Shown piece by piece: positions 1 through 10,818 of a DNA stretch of 64,000 nucleotides. The stretch is from positions 62,001 to 126,000 of the forward strand of contig JBAKBP010004465.1 of the NCBI GenBank assembly GCA_037953745.1, written 5' to 3'. The DNA comes from Lithodes maja (taxonomy: Eukaryota; Arthropoda; Malacostraca; Decapoda; Lithodidae). Position numbers and translations under genes: made by a program. The notes below the pieces were generated by a model. That model made no database searches. It was given only the letters and a program-made list of their open reading frames with translations, and was not told the DNA's origin. Numbering within the stretch: the stretch's first letter is position 1; every line of letters starts with the position of its first letter.

Positions 1-981
1 ACCTCTTCTTCCTTACTGTAGTAAATAACACTTAGCATTAACACTGAACCTCTTCTTCCTTACTGTAGTAAATCACACTTAGCATTAACACTGAACCTCT
101 TCTTCCGTACTGTAGTAAATAACACTTAGCATTAACACTGAACCTCTTCTTCCTTACTGTAGTAAATAACACTTAGCATTAACACTGAACCTCTTCTTCC
201 TTACTGTAGTAAATAACACTTAGCATTAACACTGAACCTCTTCTTCCTTACTGTAGTAAATAACACTTAGCATTAACACTGAACCTCTTCTTCCTTACTG
301 TAGTAAATAACACTTATCATTAACACTGAACCTCTTCTTCCTTACTGTAGTAAATAACACTTAGCATTAACACTGAACCTCTTCTTCCTTACTGTAGTAA
401 ATAACACTTAGCATTAACACTGAACCTCTTCTTCCTTACTGTAGTAAATAACACTTAGCATTAACACTGAACCTCTTCTTCCTTACTGTAGTAAATAACA
501 CTTAGCATTAACACTGAACCTCTTCTTCCTTACTGTAGTAAATAACACTTAGCATTAACACTGAACCTCTTCTTCCTTACTGTAGTAAATAACACTTAGC
601 ATTAACACTGAACCTCTTCTTCCTTACTGTAGTAAATAACACTTAGCATTAACACTGAACCTCTTCTTCCTTACTGTAGTAAATAACACTTAGCATTAAC
701 ACTGAACCTCTTCTTCCTTACTGTAGTAAATAACACTTAGCATTAACACTGAACCTCTTCTTCCTTACTGTAGTAAATAACACTTAGCATTAACACTGAA
801 CCTCTTCTTCCTTACTGTAGTAAATAACACTTAGCATTAACACTGAACCTCTTCTTCCTTACTGTAGTAAATAACACTTAGCATTAACACTGAACCTCTT
901 CTTCCTTACTGTAGTAAATAACACTTAGCATTAACACTGAACCTCTTCTTCCTTACTGTAGTAAATAACACTTAGCATTAA
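1..981. repeat. 47-bp satellite array, left block
   Basis: Head-to-tail copies of a 47-bp unit (for example 1-47 and 48-94), about 21 in a row, nearly identical apart from single substitutions near 70, 107 and 314. Each unit contains one TTAA. The array ends at 981, exactly where a TTAA-flanked element is inserted, and resumes at 1603. No coding function is visible. The array touches the window edge, so its true length is unknown. Confidence 0.98.
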
Positions 982-1602
982 CCTCTGAAGTGCGCACGGG
1001 GGTAAATGAAAACCTCCCCCTGTGCTGACGTATTTGAGGTTTTTCGTCACTAAAATATTCATTGTACCATTAATAGCATTAATAATTATCCATATGCGCC
1101 TATTATGGGTTGATTATAAAGGTATTAACCTGAAACAACAATAAAACAAGTGAAAACAGCGTTTGGATGGTCAAAATCGGAGATATAGCCCGCGAGTTGT
1201 ATAATCTATGGGTGAGGCAAACTCCTTTCCCGCCAATTTCCCCCAAGGCCACTGAGACACAGTCGATCGATACTCTCTCTCTCTCTCTTGCACTCGATGG
1301 CCATCAGTGATGACAACACCCTGCTTGCAACTCGCTAATGTTAGCACGAAAATATACCTCAGAATAAGGGAATAATAGGGAAAATAGGTGATAACTGAGG
1401 AATAGGAGGAAAGTGGGGAAGGAGGGGAGGTAGAGGACTGAGATTTTGCATGGCCCAGGGGCCAAAAAAAAAATAAAAATAAAAAAAAATAAAAAAAAAA
1501 AAAATTTCGATGTAAAAAGTTGATTTTTAGTTTTACTTACTCCAGAGAGTCTTCCCGCAGTCCGCCGGCCGAACTCTAAAGAGTCTTCCCGCAGTTCCCG
1601 GG
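982..1602. mobile_element. TTAA-flanked MITE, copy 1 (piggyBac- or Kolobok-type)
   Basis: A 621-bp non-coding element interrupts the satellite. TTAA lies at both ends (978-981 and 1603-1606), and the satellite reads across the join if one TTAA is removed, so it is a target-site duplication. The ends are weakly inverted (left cctctgaagtgcg, right inverse cccgggaactgcg). A hairpin-forming gcac-GGGGG / CCCCC-tgtgc pair sits just inside the left end. The right end carries a doubled gagtcttcccgcag motif. There is a CT microsatellite (1273-1289) and an A-rich stretch (1468-1504). Further copies are at 5991, 10210 and (diverged) 51798. TTAA targets are typical of piggyBac and Kolobok; I cannot decide between them. 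Confidence 0.9.
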
Positions 1603-2588
1603 TTAACACTGAACCTCTTCTTCCTTACTGTAGTAAATAACACTTAGCATTAACACTGAACCTCTTCTTCCTTACTGTAGTAAATAACACTTAGCATTAA
1701 CACTGAACCTCTTCTTCCTTACTGTAGTAAATAACACTTAGCATTAACACTGAACCTCTTCTTCCTTACTGTAGTAAATAACACTTAGCATTAACACTGA
1801 ACCTCTTCTTCCTTACTGTAGTAAATAACACTTAGCATTAACACTGAACCTCTTCCTTACTGTAGTAAATAACACTTAGCATTAACACTGAACCTCTTCT
1901 TCCTTACTGTAGTAAATAACACTTAGCATTAACACTGAACCTCTTCTTCCTTACTGTAGTAAATAACACTTAGCATTAACACTGAACCTCTTCTTCCTTA
2001 CTGTAGTAAATAACACTTAGCATTAACACTGAACCTCTTCTTCCTTACTGTAGTAAATAACACTTAGCATTAACACTGAACCTCTTCTTCCTTACTGTAG
2101 TAAATAACACTTAGCATTAACACTGAACCTCTTCTTCCTTACTGTAGTAAATAACACTTAGCATTAACACTGAACCTCTTCTTCCTTACTGTAGTAAATA
2201 ACACTTAACCTTAACACTGAACCTCTTCTTCCTTACTGTAGTAAATAACACTTAACCTTAACACTGAACCTCTTCTTCCTTACTGTAGTAAATAACACTT
2301 AACCTTAACACTGAACCTCTTCTTCCTTACTGTAGTAAATAACACTTAACCTTAACACTGAACCTCTTCTTCCTTACTGTAGTAAATAACACTTAACCTT
2401 AACACTGAACCTCTTCTTCCTTACTGTAGTAAATAACACTTAGCATTAACACTGAACCTCTTCTTCCTTACTGTAGTAAATAACACTTAGCATTAACACT
2501 GAACCTCTTCTTCCTTACTGTAGTAAATAACACTTAGCATTAACACTGAACCTCTTCTTCCTTACTGTAGTAAATAACACTTAGCATT
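1603..2588. repeat. 47-bp satellite array, right block
   Basis: Continuation of the same satellite, about 21 more units. One unit near 1850 lacks 3 bp. A run of five adjacent units (about 2207-2400) shares the variant aacctta in place of gcatta, then the standard form returns. This shows local spread of a variant by unequal exchange or conversion. The array stops at 2588 against unrelated sequence. Confidence 0.98.
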
Positions 2589-2608
2589 CGCAACAGGCAC
2601 ACACACAC

Positions 2609-2835
2609 AATTGACCACTTGCGAGTTTCAGGCTATAAGGAAGTTGGAGCCGTGAACATCGATATTAAACAGAAATACAATAACAATGTGGGTTTCTGAT
2701 GGATAAAAAGTATGATCAATTTGGTTGTATGTATTTATATATGTATTATGACCGTATTTTAGCTGATAATTCTGCTAAATATCGATGGCCACAGCTCCAA
2801 CTTCCTTATAGATCGAAACTCGCAAGTGGTCAATT
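2609..2835. mobile_element. Hairpin MITE with about 50-bp inverted ends
   Basis: The left end (2609 on: aattgaccacttgcgagttt) is repeated inverted at the right end (ending 2835). Pairing continues through the ggaagttggagc / gctccaacttcc stretch and the atcgat core, with a few mismatches. The roughly 110-bp centre is AT-rich and non-coding. This is a non-autonomous DNA transposon. I see no certain target duplication, so the superfamily is undetermined. Confidence 0.8.
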
Positions 2836-2965
2836 ATATGGTCGTGTATAAACACACATTAAAATACATATATTTTCAGCAACAACGTTTCCCACAGTGC
2901 TGGGGCTTGTGCCGAAGAGAGAATATAGTGTAAACATTAGTAAACTAAATATTGTACTGCATTAA

Positions 2966-3175
2966 GCCGGTATCACACGAGTCCTTTTTCACTCAACATT
3001 TATCCTCAACACTGGTCTGGCAACTTATGAGGAAAACATTTGATATATTTCTATCACCTAAATTCATCCTATCGTCGGTCTAGTTTTCGATCGCAGTGCA
3101 AAATCATCCAGAAATTATGCCAGAAAAATGTTGATCATTGAATGTTGACAATAAAAACTCTTGTGTGATACCGGC
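2966..3175. mobile_element. Small TTAA-flanked MITE (gccggtatcacac ends)
   Basis: A 210-bp element whose ends are inverted copies of gccggtatcacac, flanked on both sides by TTAA (2962-2965 and 3176-3179). The inverted match continues weakly inward. It is non-coding and distinct in sequence from the 621-bp TTAA family, although it uses the same target. Confidence 0.8.
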
Positions 3176-3489
3176 TTAACTTTATATATATCTTCTCTAT
3201 GGCAGCACTGTGAATGCCATAATACAGATTCAAGTTTGTTTTTCAGCTGGCTGTCATTCCTACTACCATCTATTTTAGTTATCTTTTACTGCTTGCAGTA
3301 GTATACAGGGTGGATATTTTTTTGTGTGTTCAATTCAGAGAGTGTAGTTACACAGGTGAATTTGTACCCACTCCATGATTTTATGTATGGACGTAAAATA
3401 TTGCCTTAAACAATAATTTCTTTGAAATATGTTCGTTGATAATATTAATTAATTACTGCATAACAAACTAGACTCCTATCTCAGTCATA

Positions 3490-3612
3490 CTAGTTTTTCC
3501 TCGATACATAATCATGTCGTACAATCTAATATCAAATTTTAAATCCTGACAAGTGAGGAAGCACAAAACCAGGCTGCTTGGAACGCCATTAGGACATGAG
3601 ACTGAAACTGCC
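3490..3612 (+). mobile_element. RTE-like LINE 3'-tail fragment
   Basis: The reverse complement of about 3490-3612 matches 12645-12770, the tail end of the minus-strand RTE-like LINE, sharing gcagtttcagtctc and gttcca blocks. The fragment therefore lies in plus orientation. Only the tail is present, as expected from 5' truncation. No coding potential remains. Confidence 0.6.
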
Positions 3613-3668
3613 CTTCGAGGGGACCACCTTGTCTTTAAAAATAGGAATGTACTAGGAATGCTGTATAA

Positions 3669-3858
3669 AGGTCTCCCTCGATTTACGATTGGGTTACGTT
3701 CCTGAAAACCCGATCTTAAATAGAAAAATCGTATAGCAAACCCTAAAATTAATGGGGTAAATGGGGATGTGTTCTCGGACCAGCCAAGACTCAAACACAA
3801 ACACCAAAACATTTATAATAATAACGTTAATTGGGGCATCGGATAGCAAGGGAGACCT
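3669..3858. mobile_element. Possible short-TIR DNA element
   Basis: aggtctccct near 3669 and its inverse agggagacct ending at 3858 bracket about 190 bp of non-coding AT-rich sequence. The immediate flanks contain TATA-type sequence on both sides, which would suit a TA-targeting (Tc1/mariner-like) element. The short repeat and unclear duplication make this tentative. Confidence 0.45.
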
Positions 3859-4219
3859 GTATACAGTACAGTACATAAAATCCCCAAGTGGATCCAAATT
3901 CATGTGGGTAACTTTATTTCATTGTTCTAATGTGATAATAAAGAGCACGTAGCACCAGGCTTCAGCAATGACAACACTCCATCAGTATACCTATCAGTAT
4001 ACTATTACTAGTTTATGGTAAACTGCAGAATTCATTGAATATAACTTTAATAAGCACATGTTTTGTCTTGATATCCTTTGACTTTTCAGGTATTTCGACT
4101 TGAAATAAGTTGAATGTGACTGCATAATTGGTAGATCTTATTACTTTTCAAAATTTGTGTAGTTAGATGATATAAGTATGTATTATTTTCTTGCACAGTT
4201 TTATGTACAGTCTTCTACA
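3859..4219. other. Gene-free stretch
   Basis: AT-rich sequence with no open frame, repeat or structure that I could recognise. It separates the small elements on the left from the LINE on the right. Confidence 0.6.
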
Positions 4220-5990
4220 TAACTTTTGTTCTTTCGTATAATGTCCCCCATGCCACATGGCTCGTTGACGGCATTTGGGGGCTTACGGGCTGGTAAGTGG
4301 AGCGGTCAAGGTTCTTGACCGCTCCCCCTATCACCTCCAACTAATTTTGTCGTGTCCTTTTATTTCTTCTCCTTTCTAGTTTTCGTTTTTCCTTCTTCCG
4401 CTTTCTCCTGGGGCAGCTGACAGAGGTCGGTCTATCACCCTTGTGCTTTTGTGGACCCGTCGCTCCCTTTCCTTCTAGTTGACTTCCCTGTTTGTTTCCT
4501 ACCTTTTTCTAAGGTTCTAGTTTCCTTGGGGTTTCACCTTGGTGTTTTTTATCCCGGCTAAGTTGGCGGTGTCCACCTGGTGACAGGTGATGCCGGCGAG
4601 GTCTCGCAAGGCTCGTTGCTGGAGGATAAGCACTATAGGGTTGCTTTGAGGTTTCTGACTCCCTTCTCTCTTCCCAGTGTGTGTTACAGGTGACAACGCC
4701 GGGCCCATTCTTCATGGGATAAAGATACAGGACAAATGCCCAGGTTGTACAAGGTCCCTAGCTCAAAGCCAAGGCCTGTCCCATTTCAATTGACCACATT
4801 CTGGGTTTCGTGGCCCTGTGGAGGTCTTTCTCCCTCTCGTTGCCTGGGGCACCTGGTAACTGCAGTATCTTCTTCCATGCGTTTCTCTCTTTTTCTTTTT
4901 TTATGTGGTGACAACTTATGCTTTTTTCGCTGTTCTTCCCTGTTCTTCCCTGTTCATGTCTTCTGCTTTGGAGGTTCCGCTGAGTGAGCCCTTGTGGCAT
5001 GCAGCCTGCCACTTGGGGCTACGGTGGTTGTCTGTCGGTCCGATTCGCTGCGGGAGCACGGTGAGTCGGGGATGGATTTGGGTGCTCTCGACCTGCCTGC
5101 TGAAATGTCCCTCGATCTTCACTCGTCCCTCTCGTTCGCCACTGTTCCGAGTCTCCTTACAACCTTTACGTCTTCATTGCGTCCTTCTCCAACCTCCACT
5201 ACCCAGGCTTTAATCTCCTCTCCTGTTGTCGTTTCTGAGTTTTCATCTTCTTCCTCTTCACCCTCGACCCTTTTCTGCCTTCCCTCCCTTGTTCTCTTTC
5301 CTCTTCTTTTCCAGTTTCTCCTTTTCTCGTCCTCGCTCTGTCCTCTATCTTTGCACCTTCTTCCTTTACTAAGTTTTTCTCCATCCCTGCCTCTGCTTCT
5401 CTGGCCGGTGATGACCTCCTCTTCCACCTGCGTCTCCTTCAGCAGGTGGGAAAGGACGTTACCTTTCACTCCTGCCATGATGACTCCCGACTTGTTACCA
5501 TCCAAACCGAACGTCAAGCTACAGCTATGTCTTCATTCGTTGATTGTTCTGGCAACTCCATACCGGCTCATAAAGACCACCGACTCTACTCCTGTACAGG
5601 GACTGTCCCGATCCCTGTTTCCATACGTCTAGGGGGTCGTCAATTCGCGGATTGCGCCGACCTAGTCAAGTACATCATTGTTGTTCAAGACCACAAGGTG
5701 GTTAGTGTGGTCTGTTACACTATCCCTCCTCGCAATCATCGCCGCAATCCCGCAAACATTGCCAAGATCTCTTTTGATGGACTTTCCCTTCCTCCCCACG
5801 TTATTGTCGGTGGTACTCGCCTCCCCGTGACTGAGTGTCTTCCTCGTCCCCTCCAGTGTCGCAGTTGCTGGCGTTTTGGCCACCCGGCGAAGTATTGTCG
5901 TACGTCCGCTGAGTGCCATCGATACCCGCGCTGTGCACAGTCGGGCCATGCCGTTGGAGAATGCCAGTCTACATCCCAGTTCTGCCTTAA
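4220..5990 (+). pseudogene. LINE 5' region and ORF1 (gag-like, CCHC knuckles)
   Basis: Leader and first ORF of a plus-strand LINE. The clearest part is the open frame 5446-5998. Its C-terminal half ends in a cysteine/histidine array: CRSCWRFGHPAKYC followed by a second knuckle with an irregular spacing (C-H-RYPRCAQSGHAVGEC). Such ORF1 proteins bind the element's RNA. Upstream frames (4994-5632) are low-complexity Ser/Leu/Pro-rich and only weakly supported. A start codon cannot be chosen: the likely ORF1 start near 4591 is followed by stops. The coding strand is strikingly pyrimidine-rich, as is the rest of this LINE. The reading is cut at 5990 by a TTAA MITE. Confidence 0.7.
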
Positions 5991-6333
5991 CCTCTGAAGT
6001 GCGCACGGGGGTAAATGAAAACCTCCCCCTGTGCTGACGTATTTGAGGTTTTTCGTCACTAAAATATTCATTGTACCATTAATAGCATTAATAATTATCC
6101 ATATGCGCCTATTATGGGTTGATTATAAAGGTATTAACCTGAAACAACAATAAAACGAGTGAAAACAGCGTTTGGATGGTCAAAATCGGAGATATAGCCC
6201 GCGAGTTGTATAATCTATGGGTGAGGCAAACTCCTTTCCCGCCAATTTCCCCCAAGGCCACTGAGACACAGTCGATCGATACTCTCTCTCTCTCTCTTGC
6301 ACTCGATGGCCATCAGTGATGACAACACCCTGC
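5991..6333. mobile_element. TTAA MITE, copy 2 (right half lost)
   Basis: Near-identical to 982-1325, beginning immediately after TTAA (5987-5990) inside the LINE ORF1. Identity stops at 6333; the A-rich part, the doubled gagtctt motif and the right TTAA are missing. A deletion therefore removed the right half of the MITE, probably with some LINE sequence. Confidence 0.9.
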
Positions 6334-7009
6334 ACTGTGTCCCTAGATTTCTCCTACGAAACCTTACCCAAAATTGATGAATTCATCCGTTCTTCTAACC
6401 CACCGACTTCAACCATTCATGCTGAAGTTCATCCTATCCCCTCTTCTCTTCCCCCCTACCCCTCTCCCACCTTCCCTTACCCTGTCCCCTTCCTCCACTC
6501 AACCTTCTGACCCTCCTCCTATACCTCCCCCCTCCTCCTCTTCCCACCCGTCCTATCCTTCCTGCCTCCTCCTTCTCTTTCTCTGTTAGACCTCCCTCTG
6601 CCTCCTGGTTTCCAGTCTTCCCCTTCAGTGCCTTCTCATCCTCCTTCCCTTCCCATTCCTGCCATTATTTCCCATCGTTAACCTCTCGTATATATTTTCC
6701 ATCCACGGTGTTAACTGTATTATGTAAATCTGTGTTGTATATAGTGCATATATTTTTTTCCCACTTGTGTGTGTCTTTTTGTTGATGTATTCTATTTTTT
6801 CCTTTCTTTGTTTTCTTCTATATTTTCGTTACTTTCTTCTCTTTTTTGTTTTTATTTTGCTTTTATTTTTTCCTCCCTTGTTCCTCTTTAGCTCTGTGTG
6901 TATTTGTTCCACCTCTCTGATATATATTTGTATATATATTTTTCATTCTTTCTTTTAATTAAAGCTTCTTTTCTCGTTGTACTTTCGTTTTAGTATTTTT
7001 TAGTACTGT
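6334..7009 (+). pseudogene. LINE ORF1/ORF2 interval, degraded
   Basis: Very C/T-rich sequence between the truncated MITE and the endonuclease. Proline/serine-rich short frames run to about 6590, then T-rich non-coding sequence. By position it is the end of ORF1 and the inter-ORF region of the same LINE. No domain is recognisable. Confidence 0.5.
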
Positions 7010-7570
7010 ATGTCCATTTTGCAATGGAACCTTCACAGTTTTCTCTTCAGAGAGACTATTTGCGTTTTTTACTTTCTGTTCATTCCCCTCAGGTTGTCGG
7101 TCTCCAGGAAACTCGTCTTCTTTTTCCTCCGGTTCCTGTTCCTGGCTATTGTTTTCTTAGTTCTCCTCATTCTCTTTCGGACATTATTTTGTATTCTCCT
7201 TCACCACTCTGTTCCTTATGAGGAATTTTCCTGCCCTACTTCTCTCCCTTGCACCTTTGTTAAGATTTTTCTTGGCCGTTGGATTACGTTTGTTTCTCTT
7301 TATTTCTTTCCTGTTCCCATCAATTTTTATTCTTTTACCATGTTTTTAGCTCAGTTACCTCCTCCGTTTTTATTGTTTGGTGATTATAATTGTAGGCACA
7401 GCCTGTGGGGTGATTTTGTTGTTATCTCACGTCGTCGTGCCAATAGTAATCTTTTTCTTCTTAATACTGGTTCCCTAACTAATTTTGATACTAAAATGCG
7501 TTCATTTTCTTGTCTAGATCTTTCTTTTTGTTCTCCTTCCCTGTCTTCTTTTTCATTGGTCAGCTTTGGA
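7010..7570 (+). pseudogene. LINE ORF2: AP-type endonuclease remnant
   Basis: Frame fragments spell an apurinic-like endonuclease: ILQWNLHSF at the start, then VVGLQETRL in another frame, then LFGDYNCRHSLWGD (about 7376-7413), the expected GD-N-H-xLWG block. In LINEs this enzyme nicks the target DNA to prime reverse transcription. The motifs fall in different frames, so the domain is broken by at least two frameshifts. It is followed by the reverse transcriptase of the same element. Confidence 0.7.
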
Positions 7571-8324
7571 GGATTCCCTCTATAGTGACCGTTTCCCTGT
7601 TCTGCTCTCTCCTACCTCCTATTCTCCTGTCCCTGGTCCTCCTCATTGGTGCTTCCAGCGTGCGAACTGGTCTACTTTTGCTTCACTGTCTATCCCTTCC
7701 TTACATCCATCTGATTTTTAAGCTGTACATGATTTGCTGGCCTTTCTTCTGGTCACTGTTTTGAGTGCTGCCTTGGTCTCTATTCCCCGGGCCTCCCGTC
7801 CTTTTACGTCGAAATGTGTTCCGTGGTGGTCTCTGGACTGCTCCAGGGCTCTCCGCATTAAACGGGCTTCTTGGAAGAGCTTTCATCGTAAACGTTTTGC
7901 TCCCGCTAATGATCGTTCTTTCTTACTTTTTCCTCCGTCGTTCAGTCAGTTCTGCTAAACGTCAAAGTTGGTTGTCCTATGTTTCCTCCATTACATCCTT
8001 TACTCCTGTTCAGTCAGTCTGGAAACGCATTCGCAAGATTTCGGGCAAGCGTTTACCTCCTCATTCTCATGTGCTTCATGTTGATGGTGTGGCTGTTGCT
8101 GGCTCATAGGCAGTTGCCAGTCATTTAGGTCTCTACTTTAGCTCTGTCAGTAGTGACTCTCATCTTTCTCCAGAATTTCATTCACTTAAATCCTTTGCTG
8201 ATACTTCTCCAGTTGTTTTCACCCTGTCTTCAGAAGAATCTAACTACGCCCCGTTTTCTTCGCGTGTGTTGCTCTTCGTGCCTGTAAGAATACTTCTGAG
8301 GGTCTTGATGGAGTCCATTATTTA
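7571..8324 (+). pseudogene. LINE ORF2 linker, degraded
   Basis: Frames 7734-7958 and 7765-8109 include SWKSFHRKRF-like and PVQSVWKRIRKISGK blocks, the kind of linker that joins endonuclease to reverse transcriptase in this LINE group. Stops and shifts interrupt it repeatedly (for example the stop at 8107). Confidence 0.55.
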
Positions 8325-9532
8325 ATGCTTAAGCATCTTTCCTCAGAGGCTTTGGTATTTTTGTTGACTCTTTTCAATAAAGTTTGGTCGTCTGGTGTTT
8401 TCCCTCCTGCGTGGAGTACTGCTCTTACTATTCTATTCCTTAAGCCTGGTAAGTCAGGTTTTTCGCCCCAGGACTATCGCCCTATTGTCTTGACGAGTTG
8501 CTTATGCAAGCTGTTTGAACGGATGGTTAATGTCCGCCTGATGTGGCTTTTTGAGTCACGTCAGCTTTTGTCTTCAACCCAATTTGGTTTTCGGCGTGCT
8601 CGGTCCACTATTGACCCTTTGTTTTGTTTGGAGACTAACGTCTGGTCTGCTTTTGCTCGCCGTGAGCCTGTTCTCGCTGTTTTCTTCGATTTCGAGAAGG
8701 CGTATGACTCCACGTGGAAGCATCACATTTTGTACCAACTCCGTTCTTTTCGTATATGTGGCAATATGGGCGTCTTTATTCGTAATTTCCTTTCTTCCCG
8801 TTCTTATCGAGTACGGGTGAATTCCTCGCTTTCCCGGTTATACCCTCAGTTGGAGGGTGTACCTCAAGGGTCTGTTTCAGTACTATCCTCTTCCTCATAG
8901 CCATTAATGGCATTATCTCTTCCCTTCCGGTTGGGGTCAGGTCCTCCTTATATGTTGACGACTTTGTAATTTATGCTGCTGAATAGGATCTTGCTGCGTT
9001 ACGCTCTCTTATCCAATCTGCGATTGTGGCTGCCTCGTCATGGGTCACCGCTCACGGGTTTCGTTTTTCTACGACTAAATCTTGTGCTATGATTTTCACT
9101 CGTCTCCACGTTATACCACGTCCTTCTCTTGAGCTTTACGGTTCTGTTTTGCCTTATCGCTTTTCTACCTTCTTGGGTCTTGTCTTTGATTCCCGTCTTA
9201 ACTGGGAAGCTCAGGTTTCCTCAGTTAAGGTTGCTACTTTACAACGTCTTCGTCTCCTCCAGACTCTGTCCCACCTTACTTGGGGTGCGGACCGTGCTCT
9301 CCTTCTTCGCCTTCACGTTGCCCTTATTCTTTATAAACTAGATTATGGTTGTCAGGTTTACTCCTCAGCCTCAGACTCAGTCCTTCATAAACTTGACTCT
9401 GTTCACCATTTCGGTTTGCGTCTTGCCTTGGGTGCTTTTCACTCTTCCCCTGTTGAAAGCCTCTATGCTGAATCTGGTTTCCCTTCTTTGTACCGGCGTC
9501 GGGTCCTTCTCTCTCTCAGGTACTATGCCTGA
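8325..9532 (+). pseudogene. LINE ORF2: reverse transcriptase remnant
   Basis: The frame 8325-8900 carries reverse transcriptase blocks in order: WSTALTILFLKPGK, QDYRPIVLTSCLCKLFERMV, TQFGFRRARSTIDP, FFDFEKAYDSTW and LEGVPQGS. After a shift the catalytic YVDD lies at 8951-8962, followed by an in-frame stop. The frame 9026-9532 then supplies the thumb (HGFRFSTTKSCAMIFTR, FLGLVFDSRLNW, YGCQVYSSAS). In life it would copy the element RNA at the nicked target. The residues are good but at least one frameshift and one stop make it inactive. Confidence 0.9.
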
Positions 9533-10205
9533 TCGCTTCAGTTTCATTTTTTGCGGACCTCTCTTACTCCTACTGTTCCTGTTACGTCTCATTCTCGCCT
9601 TCGGCCCCCTTTCCTTTCTCGTATGGATTCCTTACTTTCTCATTCTTCATTTTCCCCCTTCCACGTTCTTCCACTGCGACTCAGTGAGTGTCCTCCTTGG
9701 CTTCTTCCTCGTATTTCCATGTGTCCCTCTATTCTTCCTTTTTCTAAGTCCTCTACCCCGCCCCCGATTCTTTGTTCTCGTTTCCTTGAACACCATGCAC
9801 AGCATTCTTCTTCTACTCCAGTTTACACTGATGGCTCCCGTTCGTCTTCTGGCGTCGGGTTTGCCATCTTTTTTCCTTCTCGTTCTTATCAGTAGGCCTA
9901 TTCTCTCCCTTCTATGGCTGGTGTTCTGACTGCCGAGCTTTATGCTATCTTCTTTGCCGTCCGTCTCATGTGCTCCTTTCTTTCTTCCTCCTTTACCCTT
10001 TTTTCTGACTCGTACAATGCCCTTCTTCTCTTGCAGTCTTTCCCTGCTGTTCATCCGTTGGTTCTTGCCATCCAAGATTGTCTTGTCAGTCTTTCTACTC
10101 GAAAGAAGGTTGTCCAATTTTGCTGGGTGCCTAGCCATGTTGGTGTCCGTGGGAATGAGCAGGTTGATGTTCTCACTCATGATGCTGCGGCGGTCAGGTC
10201 ACCTC
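9533..10205 (+). pseudogene. LINE ORF2: RNase H remnant
   Basis: YTDGS (about 9826) and then, after a shift, TAELYAIFFAVR, LFSDSYNALLLL and FCWVPSHVGVRGNEQVDVLTHDAA give the RNase H residues Asp, Glu, Asp and Asp. A C-terminal RNase H on a LINE ORF2 places the element in the I/Jockey-related group (I, LOA and allies); I cannot fix the clade. The domain ends abruptly at the TTAA where MITE copy 3 is inserted, and no LINE tail is recognisable beyond it. Confidence 0.85.
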
Positions 10206-10209
10206 TTAA

Positions 10210-10814
10210 CCTAACAAGTGCGCATGGGGGTAATTGGAAACGTCCCCCTGTGCTGACGTATTTGAGGTGTTTCCGTCACTAAAATATTCATTGTACCATT
10301 AATAGCATTAATACTTATCCATATGCGCCTATTATGGGTTGATTATAAAGGTATTAACCTGAAACAACAATAAAACCAGTGAAAACAGCGTTTGGATGGT
10401 CAAAATCAGAGATATAGCCCGCGAGTTGTATAATGTATGGGTGAGGCAAGCTGCTTTCCCGCCAATTTCCCCCAAGGCCACTGAGACACAGTCGATCGAT
10501 ACTCTCTCTCTCTCTCTTGCATTCGCTTGCTATCAGTGATGACCACACCCTGCAACCGGATTTCTAATGTTAGCACGAAAATATACCTCAGAATAAGGGA
10601 ATAACATGGAAAATAGGTGATAACTGAAGGAGAGGAGGAAAGTGGGGAAGGAGGGGAGGTAGAGGACTGAGATTTTGCATGGCCCAGGGGCAAAAAAAAA
10701 CAAAAAAAAACAAAAATTTCGATGTCAAAAGTTGATTTTTTTTTTCACTCACTCTTAAGAGTCTCCCCGCAGTCCGCCGGGGGAACTCTTAAGAGTCTCC
10801 CCGCAGTTCCCGGG
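10210..10814. mobile_element. TTAA MITE, copy 3
   Basis: Full-length relative of 982-1602, flanked by TTAA at 10206-10209 and 10815-10818. The right end carries the doubled ctcttaagagtct-type motif, which here is a perfect ctcttaagag palindrome where copy 1 has ctctaaagag. It differs from copies 1 and 2 by scattered substitutions and short indels, so it is an older or separate insertion. It lies at the broken end of the LINE RNase H. Confidence 0.9.
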
Positions 10815-10818
10815 TTAA

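Noticed and set aside
1304..1609. 101-codon open frame on the minus strand
   Set aside because: It lies inside the MITE, is low-complexity (Phe-rich from the A-run) and is not preserved as a frame in the other copies.
1..2588. Regular short repeats resembling a CRISPR array
   Set aside because: The 47-bp units are contiguous with no unique spacers, and the context is eukaryotic transposons. It is a satellite.
1..2588. Telomeric or centromeric identity of the satellite
   Set aside because: The unit is not a TTAGG-type telomere repeat. Centromere function cannot be judged from sequence alone.
4994..5632. 212-codon Ser/Leu/Pro-rich frame as a secreted protein
   Set aside because: The composition comes from the C/T-rich LINE strand. 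It overlaps the real ORF1 frame at 5446 and has no domain.
9345..9929. 194-codon hydrophobic frame as a membrane protein
   Set aside because: A shifted reading of the LINE reverse transcriptase/RNase H region in T-rich sequence.
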